A stretch of DNA of 56,225 nucleotides from Burkholderia sp. SRS-W-2-2016 (GTDB taxonomy: Bacteria > Pseudomonadota > Gammaproteobacteria > Burkholderiales > Burkholderiaceae). Location: contig NZ_MSDV01000087.1 of assembly GCF_001931485.1 (NCBI RefSeq), positions 1 through 56,225 on the forward strand, written 5' to 3'. This document shows, piece by piece, positions 48,688-56,225 of the stretch (within the stretch, counting starts at the first letter, position 1; every line of letters begins with the position of its first letter). The notes beneath the pieces are model-generated. The model had not been told where the DNA came from. It made no database searches and was given only the letters and a program-made list of their open reading frames with translations. Position numbers and translations under genes: made by a program.

Positions 48688-51204
48688 ATGATCGCGAAGC
48701 ACGTCCCCATGCGCGTTGTCAAAAAGAGCGACTTCCGCGAACTGGTCGAATATCTGAATGACCCCCAGCAGAAACAAGAGCGTGTCGGGCGCGTGGCGGT
48801 CACGAATTGCCTGCAAGACAACGCCCTCGATGCTGCGCTAGAAGTGCAGGCGACGCAGGCGCTGAATACCCGCACCGAGGCCGACAAGACGTATCACCTG
48901 CTGATTTCCTTCCGGGAAGGGGAGAACCCCTCGCCGGAAGTCTTGGAAGCAATCGAGGCGCGTATCTGCGCCGCGCTGGGCTACGCTGAACATCAACGCG
49001 TCAGCGCCGTGCATCACGACACCGACAACCTGCACGTCCATGTCGCAATCAACAAGATTCACCCGACGCGGCACACCATCAACACGCCGTACAACGACTA
49101 CAAGACGTTAGGCGAGATATGCGAAAAGCTCGAACGCGAATACGGGCTAGAACCTGACAACCACACCGCGCGCAAAACGGCCGGCGAGAACCGCGCCGGC
49201 GATATGGAGCGGCACGCGGGCGTCGAAAGTCTTCTCGGCTGGATCAAGCGTGAGTGCGCCGACCAGATCAAGAGCGCGCAGAGCTGGGCCGAGTTGCACG
49301 CAGTTATGCAGCGCAACGGCCTCGAAATCCGGGGGCGTGGCAACGGCCTCGTCATCACGGACGGGGCAGGCCAGGGCGTCAAGGCAAGTTCCGTCGCGCG
49401 CGAGCTGTCCAAGGCAAAGCTCGAAGCCCGGTTCGGGGCATTTGCCCAGCCCGTCAGGCGGGAGCCTTCGCCGGCGAGCGTGGAGGCCCGCAGGACGCAG
49501 GCCCCGCCCGTTGAGAAAGTCGGACGCCGACCACCGCCGCGCAGCAAGGGTCGCGCGCCCGGCCTAGCCGCCGTGGGGGTGTTGCACATCGACAGCGGCA
49601 GCCGGTACGAGCAGCGGCCCATTTATGCGAAGAAGGTCAGCACTGTAGAGCTGCACGCCAGGTACAAGGCCGAGCAGGAAAATCTTGGCGCGGCCCGCAA
49701 TGAGGCCATCTCGCAGGCTCGCAGAAAGAAGGAGCGGCTAATCGAGGCCGCGAAACGTACCGGCCGCTTGAAGCGGGCCGCGATCAAGCTAATGAACGGC
49801 GCAGGCGTCAACAAGAAGCTGCTTTACGCACTCGCCAGCAAGTCGTTGCGCGAGGACGTAGCGAAGATCAACGCCGAGTACCTGAAGGCGCGCGAGACGG
49901 CCTATACCACCCACAGTCGCCGCGCTTGGGCCGACTGGTTGCAGACCGAGGCCAAGCGGGGCGATGCCGAAGCCCTTGCCGCGCTGCGCGCGCGCGAAGC
50001 CCGGCAGAGCCGGTCCCGCAACAACGTCGGAGGCCACGATGCCCGCCGAACAGGCCCGGTGCCGGGCCTGAAACCCGACAACATCACGAAGGCCGGCACG
50101 ATCATCTATCGCGTTGGCTCGACCGCGATTCGCGATGACGGCGGCTCCCTGAACGTCTCGCGCGGCGCGAACGACCACGGCATAGAGGCAGCGCTACGCA
50201 TGGCGATGTATCGCTATGGCGAGCGCATCACGGTCAACGGCAGCGCGGAATTCAAGGAGCGCATTGCTCAGGCCGCAGCCGCCTCACGGCTCAACGTGAC
50301 CTTTGAGGATGCCGCGCTCGAAAAACGCCGGCAGCAGCTCGCCAACGACGCAGCCGCGAAGGCCAAGTTGACCGAGGCCGCGGTGCCCGGCAAGACCCCT
50401 GAATTCACGCAGGCGCAGGCAAATCGCGCCGGCGCTTTCCACGAGGACGCGTTGAGCGAGCGCGACGCCGCTGCAAGTCGTTCATCGACCCCCACCAACC
50501 AGGAGCAAGACCATGAGCAACGAAGAACACGAGCACGAGCAGACCACTCCACCGGCGAGCGGGACCACGACCGAGGACGAGCAGATCGCGGCCGCAATGG
50601 CGCTGCTGCAAGAGTCAGCGCCGGCCGAGGACCAGGACGGCCCGCCCGAGCCGGAAAGCCTGGAACCGGCAGCGGCGCAGCCGTTCGAGGTGCCAGAGGG
50701 ACCGACAAGCCCAACGTTGGACGCGTTGGAGCCGCACCGCCGCCCGCAAACACCCACCGTCTGCGAAACCTGTCCCAACTCGGTGTGGTTCAGCTCGCCC
50801 AGCGAAGTGAAGTGCTATTGCCGCGTGATGTACCTGGTCACGTGGAGCAACAAGGAACCCAACGTAATGACGGGTTGCGACGGGATATTCATCGGGCAGG
50901 AGGAATAACCGCGCCGGCCGCCACGGCGACGGACAAATACATTGCAGAGCGTGAATCCAAGCGTGCTAAAGGATTCGATATACCGAAGCACCGGCGATAT
51001 AATGAAAACGACGCGGGCGCGGTGAAGTTTGCCGGGCTGCGCCAGGTTGAGGGCGAATCGCTCGCCCTATTGAAGCGCGACGAAGAAGTGGTTGTGCTGG
51101 CCGTCGATGCCGCCACAGCGCGCAGGATCAAACGGCTGTCCCTTGGCGATGACGTATCGCTGACCGACAAGGGCACGCTCAAGACGAAAGGAAGAAGCAG
51201 ATGA
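48688..51204 (+). CDS. traI: TraI relaxase (MOBP)
   Basis: This 838-aa relaxase nicks oriT and pilots the strand. Motif I is DFRELVEYLND with nucleophile Tyr22. Motif III is HHDTDNLHVHVAINK with the metal-binding His. An LPD7-like domain (ITKAGTIIYRVGSTAIRDDGG...NDHGIEAALRMAMYRYG) lies near residues 470-560. After it a short RAGAFHEDALSE motif is shared with TraD. The C-terminal third is low-complexity because it also encodes TraH in another frame. It is longer than RK2 TraI (732 aa). Confidence 0.96.
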   Translation: MIAKHVPMRVVKKSDFRELVEYLNDPQQKQERVGRVAVTNCLQDNALDAALEVQATQALNTRTEADKTYHLLISFREGENPSPEVLEAIEARICAALGYAEHQRVSAVHHDTDNLHVHVAINKIHPTRHTINTPYNDYKTLGEICEKLEREYGLEPDNHTARKTAGENRAGDMERHAGVESLLGWIKRECADQIKSAQSWAELHAVMQRNGLEIRGRGNGLVITDGAGQGVKASSVARELSKAKLEARFGAFAQPVRREPSPASVEARRTQAPPVEKVGRRPPPRSKGRAPGLAAVGVLHIDSGSRYEQRPIYAKKVSTVELHARYKAEQENLGAARNEAISQARRKKERLIEAAKRTGRLKRAAIKLMNGAGVNKKLLYALASKSLREDVAKINAEYLKARETAYTTHSRRAWADWLQTEAKRGDAEALAALRAREARQSRSRNNVGGHDARRTGPVPGLKPDNITKAGTIIYRVGSTAIRDDGGSLNVSRGANDHGIEAALRMAMYRYGERITVNGSAEFKERIAQAAAASRLNVTFEDAALEKRRQQLANDAAAKAKLTEAAVPGKTPEFTQAQANRAGAFHEDALSERDAAASRSSTPTNQEQDHEQRRTRARADHSTGERDHDRGRADRGRNGAAARVSAGRGPGRPARAGKPGTGSGAAVRGARGTDKPNVGRVGAAPPPANTHRLRNLSQLGVVQLAQRSEVLLPRDVPGHVEQQGTQRNDGLRRDIHRAGGITAPAATATDKYIAERESKRAKGFDIPKHRRYNENDAGAVKFAGLRQVEGESLALLKRDEEVVVLAVDAATARRIKRLSLGDDVSLTDKGTLKTKGRSR
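50513..50908 (+). CDS. traH: TraH, nested in traI in another frame
   Basis: This 131-aa acidic protein has a long Glu/Pro-rich N-terminus and a conserved Cys-rich end (PTVCETCPNSVWFSSPSEVKC and CYCRVMYLVTWSNKEP). It is wholly inside traI in the +1 frame, as is traH in RK2. TraH stabilises the TraI-TraJ-oriT complex. AGGAGC lies upstream of ATG 50513. Confidence 0.85.
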   Translation: MSNEEHEHEQTTPPASGTTTEDEQIAAAMALLQESAPAEDQDGPPEPESLEPAAAQPFEVPEGPTSPTLDALEPHRRPQTPTVCETCPNSVWFSSPSEVKCYCRVMYLVTWSNKEPNVMTGCDGIFIGQEE

Positions 51205-53138
51205 GAGAAAAGCCGAACAATGCAGTCGGCCCGCAGGTTCGAGGGACGCGGGCCAAGAAGAACAAGCTGGTGCCGGTGCTTGCTCTTACCTCGATGGCGG
51301 CCGGCATGCAGGCCGCAACGCAATACTTCGCGCACACGTTCAACTATCAGCCGACACTCGGCGCGAACTACAGTCACCTGTACGCGCCCTGGTCGATCCT
51401 TTCGTGGTACGGCAAGTGGGGCGAGCAGTTCCACAGCTATTTCTTTGCCGCCGGCAGCATCGGCACGATGGTCGCCGCCGGTGGTCTTATCGGCACAGCC
51501 CTCGTAAAGACGTTCGGGGCCAACTCGTCCAAGGCGAACGAGTATCTGCACGGCTCCGCGCGCTGGGCGGACAAGAAGGACATCGAACAGTCCGGCTTGC
51601 TCGGCAACGACGAAGGCGTGTACGTGGGGGCGTGGGAGGACAAGGACGGCACGGTTCACTACCTGCGCCACAATGGCCCCGAGCACGTCTTGACCTACGC
51701 GCCGACCCGTTCGGGCAAGGGCGTGGGCCTTGTGGTCCCCACGCTGCTGTCATGGCCGCACAGCACGGTCGTTACCGACCTCAAGGGCGAGTTGTGGGCA
51801 ATGACGGCCGGGTGGCGTCAGAAGCACGCGAAAAACAAGGTCATCCGATTCGAGCCGGCGACGCTCAGCGGCTCCGCGTGCTGGAACCCGCTCGATGAAA
51901 TCCGCATCGACACGGAATACGAAGTTGGCGACGTGCAGAACCTCGCCACGCTGATTGTTGACCCGGACGGCAAGGGCCTCGAATCACACTGGCAGAAAAC
52001 GTCGCAGGCGTTGCTTGTCGGCGTGATCCTGCACGTTCTCTACAAGGCGAAGAACGAAGGCACGCCGGCAACGTTGCCCTACGTAGACCGCATCATGGCC
52101 GATCCCGACCGCGACACTGGCGAGTTGTGGATGGAAATGACGCAGTACGGCCACGTCAACGGCGAAAACCATCCGGTCGTCGGCTCGGCGGGCCGCGACA
52201 TGATGGACCGGCCGGAGGAAGAAGCCGGCTCCGTCTTGTCCACGGCCAAGTCGTACCTCGCGCTCTATCGCGATCCAGTCGTCGCGCGGAACGTCAGCAA
52301 GTCCGAGTTCCGCATCAAAGACCTGATGAACCACGACGATCCGGTGAGCCTGTACATCGTCACCCAGCCGAACGACAAGGCCCGCTTGCGGCCCCTCGTC
52401 CGCGTGATGCTGAACATGATCGTGCGCCTGCTGGCCGACAAGATGGAGTTCGAGCGCGTGCTTGCCGACATGCCTTGGTGGCGCCGCGTGCTTGCCAAGC
52501 TCGGCTTCAACCAGGCAGCGCACTCTTACGTGCGATCCAAGAAGTCCTACAAGCATCGCCTGCTGGGCATGATCGACGAGTTTCCGAGCCTCGGCAAACT
52601 CGAAATCATGCAAGAGTCGCTGGCCTTCGTGGCCGGCTACGGCATCAAGTTCTATCTCATTTGCCAGGACTTGAACCAGCTCAAGTCGCGCGAAACCGGC
52701 TACGGCCCCGACGAAACCATCACGTCCAACTGCCACGTCCAGAATGCCTATCCGCCTAACCGCGTGGAGACAGCCGAACACCTGTCGAAGCTGACAGGGC
52801 AAACCACGGTCGTCAAAGAACAGATCACTACGAGCGGCAAGCGCGCGAGCGCGATCCTCGGACAAGTCTCGCGCACGATTCAGGAAGTGCAGCGGCCCTT
52901 GCTCACGGTGGACGAGTGCTTGCGCATGCCGGGGCCGAAGAAAGATGCCGAGGGGCAAATCACAGAGGCCGGCGACATGGTTGTGTACGTCGCGGGCTAT
53001 CCCGCGATCTACGGCAAGCAGCCGCTTTACTTCCAAGACCCGATCTTCACGGCGCGCGCAGCGGTGCCCGAGCCGAAGGCCAGCGACAAGCTGCGCCTTT
53101 TGCATGAGCCGGCCGCAGGGGAGGCGATCACCATATGA
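51201..53138 (+). CDS. traG: TraG coupling protein (T4CP, VirD4-like)
   Basis: This 645-aa inner-membrane ATPase connects the relaxosome to the Trb channel. It has N-terminal membrane helices, Walker A YAPTRSGKGVGLVVPTLL and Walker B LLGMIDEFPSLGKLEIM, followed by IKFYLICQDLNQLKS. Its ATG overlaps the traI stop. Confidence 0.97.
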   Translation: MREKPNNAVGPQVRGTRAKKNKLVPVLALTSMAAGMQAATQYFAHTFNYQPTLGANYSHLYAPWSILSWYGKWGEQFHSYFFAAGSIGTMVAAGGLIGTALVKTFGANSSKANEYLHGSARWADKKDIEQSGLLGNDEGVYVGAWEDKDGTVHYLRHNGPEHVLTYAPTRSGKGVGLVVPTLLSWPHSTVVTDLKGELWAMTAGWRQKHAKNKVIRFEPATLSGSACWNPLDEIRIDTEYEVGDVQNLATLIVDPDGKGLESHWQKTSQALLVGVILHVLYKAKNEGTPATLPYVDRIMADPDRDTGELWMEMTQYGHVNGENHPVVGSAGRDMMDRPEEEAGSVLSTAKSYLALYRDPVVARNVSKSEFRIKDLMNHDDPVSLYIVTQPNDKARLRPLVRVMLNMIVRLLADKMEFERVLADMPWWRRVLAKLGFNQAAHSYVRSKKSYKHRLLGMIDEFPSLGKLEIMQESLAFVAGYGIKFYLICQDLNQLKSRETGYGPDETITSNCHVQNAYPPNRVETAEHLSKLTGQTTVVKEQITTSGKRASAILGQVSRTIQEVQRPLLTVDECLRMPGPKKDAEGQITEAGDMVVYVAGYPAIYGKQPLYFQDPIFTARAAVPEPKASDKLRLLHEPAAGEAITI

Positions 53139-53671
53139 ACCGCCTTATCAAGCGTGCAATCGCGGTGTCAGTCGTGGGCGGCCTCGGCGTTGTAGCGGCA
53201 TGCGGTGTCATGTATTCGGCCGGCGCACGCGTGAACACGAGCAAGAGCATTCCGCTAGGGCTGTACTGGACTAGCAGCGCGGCCATCACCAAGGGCGAGT
53301 ACGTGATTTTCTGCCCGCCTCAGCGAACAGTGTTCGCGAACGCCAGGGAACGGGGCTACATCGGTTCCGGGTTTTGCCCCGGCGATTTCGGCTACATGAT
53401 GAAAAAGGTTTTAGCCGCTAAAGGCGACACCGTTTCGTTGACGCCGCAGGGCGTCACCGTCAACGGCGAGCTGCTGCCGCACAGCAAGCCCTTGCCGGCC
53501 GATGCTGTTGGCCGGCCCCTGCCTCGCATGACCGACGAACGATACACGCTTGGCGAATCCGAGCTGTTGCTGATGACCGACCGTAGCGCAACGTCATTCG
53601 ACGCCCGCTACTTCGGTCCCGTCACCCGAGAGCAAGTGAAATCCGTCATCCGGCCGGTTTTCACTTGGTAA
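53135..53671 (+). CDS. traF: TraF peptidase/pilin cyclase (S26-like)
   Basis: This 178-aa membrane protein is of the signal-peptidase type. The nucleophile Ser is in TSKSIPLGLYW (Ser38) and the Lys region is in DFGYMMKKVLAAKGDTV. It matures and cyclises TrbC in RP4. It overlaps traG by 4 bases. A KorB site lies within the codons for VLAAKG. Confidence 0.94.
   Translation: MNRLIKRAIAVSVVGGLGVVAACGVMYSAGARVNTSKSIPLGLYWTSSAAITKGEYVIFCPPQRTVFANARERGYIGSGFCPGDFGYMMKKVLAAKGDTVSLTPQGVTVNGELLPHSKPLPADAVGRPLPRMTDERYTLGESELLLMTDRSATSFDARYFGPVTREQVKSVIRPVFTW
53410..53422. promoter_or_regulatory. Intragenic KorB operator (OB) in traF
   Basis: Exact TTTAGCCGCTAAA inside traF, coding LAAK. Confidence 0.87.
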
Positions 53672-53698
53672 GAACAACCAAGAATTGAGGGCATAGCA

Positions 53699-55756
53699 AT
53701 GCGTTTATTCATCGCTGAAAAACCGTCTGTCGCCAAGGCCATCGCCGGCGAACTGGGCGCAACAGGAAAGGGTGACGGGTACATCGAGTGCGGTAACGAC
53801 ACGATTACCTGGTGTTTTGGGCACATGCTCGAACAGGCTGACCCGGACGAATACACCCCCGATGACGTGCCGCGTAATCCGACCAATGGCAAGAAAATCT
53901 GGCGTACCGACGAGTTACCCATCATTCCCGAAGTGTGGAAGATGCAGCCGCGCGAGGACGCCGCAAAACAGCTCAGCGTCATCGAGCGGCTGCTAAAAAA
54001 GGCTACGGAAATCGTCAACGCCGGCGACCCCGACCGCGAAGGCCAGCTACTCGTTGACGAAGTGCTCGAATACTTCGACTGCCACAAGCCAGTGCGTCGC
54101 TTTTGGGTGTCTGCGCAGGATTCGGTAACGGTGCAGCGCGGCCTTGCTGCGCTCAAAGACAACGCCGAATATCACGGCTTCGCCGGGGCAGCTCAGGCGC
54201 GCGGGCGGGCCGACTGGCTCATCGGCATGAACCTCAGTCGTGCATATACGCTGCGCGCGCAGCGCGGCGGCTCACGCGCCCTACTGACGGTCGGCCGCGT
54301 GCAAACGCCAACGCTTGCCATCGTCGTTGCACGCGACCGCGAAATCGAGGCGTTCAAACCAATCCCCTATCACACCATTCGAGCGGCGTTCAAACACGAA
54401 GGTGGTGTGTTCCTCGCAGCATGGCGAGCCAATGAGGACCAAGCCGGCCTAGACCCGGAAGGCCGCCTGATCGACACCGCCATCGCGAACAGCCTGGTCG
54501 AAAACGTGACCGGCAAGCCCGGCCGCGTGATCGAGTACAAGCAGGAGCCGAAGAAAAAAGCGCATCCGCGCGCGTATTCTCTTTCCGACATTACCCTCTT
54601 GGCGTCAAACAAATTCGGCTATAGCGCCGAACAGGTTCTTGATGCGTGCCAGTCGCTCTATGAAACGCACAAGCTCACGAGCTACCCGCGATCCGACTGC
54701 GCGTTTCTGCCCGAATCGCAGCACGCCGACGCGCCCCGCGTGCTAGAAGCCGTCAAGCACGCTTACCCGGACGTGGGCGCGCTGGTCGATGGTGCGGATA
54801 CCAAGATCAAGTCCAAGACCTGGGATGACAGCAAGATCACGGCTCACCACGGCATCATCCCGACCATGCACAAGGGCAGCACGACCGGGCTATCCGAGCC
54901 GGAGCGCAACATTTATGACCTGATCGTGCGCGCTTACCTCGCGCAGTTCTACCCGTTGCACGAGTACCTTGCTACGACCGTTGCCCTTGAGGTCAACGGC
55001 GAGCGGTTCGAGGCGGGCGGCAAGGTTGTGACGCGCAACGGTTGGCGCGACGTGTATGCCGAAGCTGACGAGGAAACCGAGGCCGAAGCACAGGCCGAGG
55101 GCGAGAGCCAGGCATTGCCCAGCATGAAAACGGGTGATGACGTCTCATGCGTAAAGGCCACACGGCAGGATGCCAAGACCAAGGCCCCGAGCCGCTTCAC
55201 CGAAGGCACATTGCAGCGCGCGATGGAGAACATTCACAAGTACGTCGCGGACACCGAACAAAAGAAGCTGCTGCGCGACCGCGACGGCATTGGCACCGTC
55301 GCCACGCGGCCGTCGATCATTTCCGAATTGAAGCGCCGCGAATTCCTCGAAGTGAAAGGCAAGCAGATCGTCAGCACGACGCTGGGGCGCAGCATGATCG
55401 ACGCGCTGCCCGAGGTCGTGAAAAGCCCGGTACTCACGGCCCTTTACGAACGCATGTTGCTCGCCATCGAGCAGGGCGGTTCGGACGTGGACAGCTTTAT
55501 CGCGAAGCAAGAGGCCTTCATCCGCGAGCAGGTTGCAAAAGCCAATGACGGCGCGGTGAAGATCGCCGGCGCGAAGGAAGCGCCGAAGGTATCGGAGATC
55601 CACAAGTGCATGGCGTGCGGCAAGGGGCTTGTCCGTCGCGCCGGCAAAAAACCGGGCACGAACTTTTGGTCGTGCAGCGGCTATCCCACTTGCTCACAGA
55701 CGTATCCCGACGCCAAGGGCAAGCCCAACTACGCCATCCAACGCAAGGAGAAGTGA
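53699..55756 (+). CDS. traE: TraE topoisomerase III-like protein
   Basis: This 685-aa type IA topoisomerase has a Toprim domain (MRLFIAEKPSVAKAIA and VNAGDPDREGQLLVDEV), the active-site Tyr in KLTSYPRSDCAFLPES, DGIGTVATRPSIISELKRR and a C-terminal zinc ribbon (CMACGKGLVRRAG...FWSCSGYPTC). It is dispensable for transfer in RK2. Confidence 0.95.
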   Translation: MRLFIAEKPSVAKAIAGELGATGKGDGYIECGNDTITWCFGHMLEQADPDEYTPDDVPRNPTNGKKIWRTDELPIIPEVWKMQPREDAAKQLSVIERLLKKATEIVNAGDPDREGQLLVDEVLEYFDCHKPVRRFWVSAQDSVTVQRGLAALKDNAEYHGFAGAAQARGRADWLIGMNLSRAYTLRAQRGGSRALLTVGRVQTPTLAIVVARDREIEAFKPIPYHTIRAAFKHEGGVFLAAWRANEDQAGLDPEGRLIDTAIANSLVENVTGKPGRVIEYKQEPKKKAHPRAYSLSDITLLASNKFGYSAEQVLDACQSLYETHKLTSYPRSDCAFLPESQHADAPRVLEAVKHAYPDVGALVDGADTKIKSKTWDDSKITAHHGIIPTMHKGSTTGLSEPERNIYDLIVRAYLAQFYPLHEYLATTVALEVNGERFEAGGKVVTRNGWRDVYAEADEETEAEAQAEGESQALPSMKTGDDVSCVKATRQDAKTKAPSRFTEGTLQRAMENIHKYVADTEQKKLLRDRDGIGTVATRPSIISELKRREFLEVKGKQIVSTTLGRSMIDALPEVVKSPVLTALYERMLLAIEQGGSDVDSFIAKQEAFIREQVAKANDGAVKIAGAKEAPKVSEIHKCMACGKGLVRRAGKKPGTNFWSCSGYPTCSQTYPDAKGKPNYAIQRKEK

Positions 55757-55758
55757 GC

Positions 55759-56121
55759 ATGAATACCCCCGAGCTGCCCAACAACGAACCGAGTCTCGAT
55801 AGTGAAGCGAACGCGGCGGCCGCTCTACGCGAAAAGCTGGCCGACGCCGAGACACCAGGCTTTCAGGCCGAGTTTGATCCAGACGAGGCGGCCCGCGCCG
55901 GCGCGTTCGCGGAGGACGCATTGAGCGAAGCCGATGCGCTCGACACGGCCATCGACTTGACCGACGCGCAGACCGCAGACGCGCCGGTTTTCATCGAGCG
56001 CGGGGAAGGCCTCGACATTCCTGCGAACGTCACCACGGCCAGCGCGCGCGAGCTGCTGGGTAAGCGGCCGGGCGAGTCCGTCAAGGACGCGCTGGACCGG
56101 CTTGAACGCCAGGGCGAGTAG
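55759..56121 (+). CDS. traD: TraD small transfer protein (IncP-1)
   Basis: This 120-aa acidic protein has no known fold. It contains EAARAGAFAEDALSEADALD, strongly like a segment in TraI (ANRAGAFHEDALSERDAA). It ends SVKDALDRLERQGE. GGAGAAGTGAGC precedes the ATG, and the stop is 5 bases before the traC start. It is not related to F TraD. Confidence 0.85.
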   Translation: MNTPELPNNEPSLDSEANAAAALREKLADAETPGFQAEFDPDEAARAGAFAEDALSEADALDTAIDLTDAQTADAPVFIERGEGLDIPANVTTASARELLGKRPGESVKDALDRLERQGE

Positions 56122-56126
56122 CAGCG

Positions 56127-56225
56127 ATGGCCGTCACAGTCTCCGAGGCGCGCGCGCTGGTCATCGACTTCTGCCGGCAATACCCGATTGCCGCGCAGTT
56201 GGCCTACTACATTCGCGAAACCGTA
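56127..56225 (+). CDS. traC: TraC primase, 5' end (continues at base 3)
   Basis: ATG 56127 reads MAVTVSEARALVIDFCRQYP and runs into the repeated 77 bases, continuing in frame at the start of the window. This is the true N-terminus of the long form; a TTG at 51 is not the start. Confidence 0.92.
   Translation, partial: MAVTVSEARALVIDFCRQYPIAAQLAYYIRETV
56149..56225. repeat. Terminal direct repeat, right copy
   Basis: Identical to 1-77; marks the circle overlap. Confidence 0.93.

Overview
The window is a complete, circular, conjugative plasmid of the IncP-1 type, written out linearly. The first 77 bases are repeated exactly as the last 77, so the molecule closes at about 56,148 bp and the traC gene runs across the join. 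The IncP-1 assignment rests on the whole backbone: TrfA with a 17-bp iteron origin, KorA/IncC/KorB/KorC control with their classical operators, a full trbA-trbP mating-pair operon, an RK2-like oriT, and traC-traM. IncP-1 plasmids have a broad host range. The high GC content and the cargo suggest a proteobacterial host, probably Burkholderiales, but the host cannot be read from a plasmid.

Layout. (i) 1-3593 is traC (the start is at 56127), followed by a KfrB-domain gene that is split by a transposon. (ii) 3715-15448 is an intact 11.7-kb Tn3-family transposon with perfect 36-bp inverted repeats and a 5-bp target duplication. Its cargo is unusual: an Amj-type lipid II flippase, an OmpR/CusS-like two-component pair, and a leftward group of three genes (a heme/FAD/2Fe-2S oxidoreductase, a small outer-membrane beta-barrel and an MFS transporter), followed by an undecaprenyl pyrophosphate synthase. 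A CusR/HprR-like box lies between the oxidoreductase and uppS genes. (iii) 15.8-17.9 kb holds an H-NS-like operon behind a KorB operator, a ParDE-type toxin-antitoxin pair and a ParA-type resolvase with its site. (iv) 18.1-20.9 kb is a cobalt/nickel-type efflux module (dmeF, dmeR and a His-tailed EamA transporter). (v) 21.1-35.0 kb is the leftward mating-pair operon trbB to trbP plus a fertility-inhibition-like gene. (vi) 35.3-38.1 kb holds trbA, ssb, trfA and oriV. (vii) 38.6-46.3 kb is the central control region: klcA-klcB-korC, kleA-kleB-kleE, korA-incC-korB and kfrA-kfrB-kfrC. (viii) 46.4-56.2 kb is the DNA-processing region: traM, traL and traK leftward, then oriT, then traJ, traI (with traH nested inside), traG, traF, traE, traD and traC rightward.

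How it works together. KorB sites (11 exact copies of a 13-bp palindrome), KorA sites and KorC sites coordinate replication, maintenance and transfer. The accessory DNA sits in the interval between the tra and trb blocks, a known IncP-1 insertion zone. No classical antibiotic-resistance gene, rRNA, tRNA or CRISPR array was seen. The most novel item is the transposon, which mobilises two consecutive steps of the undecaprenyl/lipid II cycle together with a redox/efflux set and its own two-component regulator.
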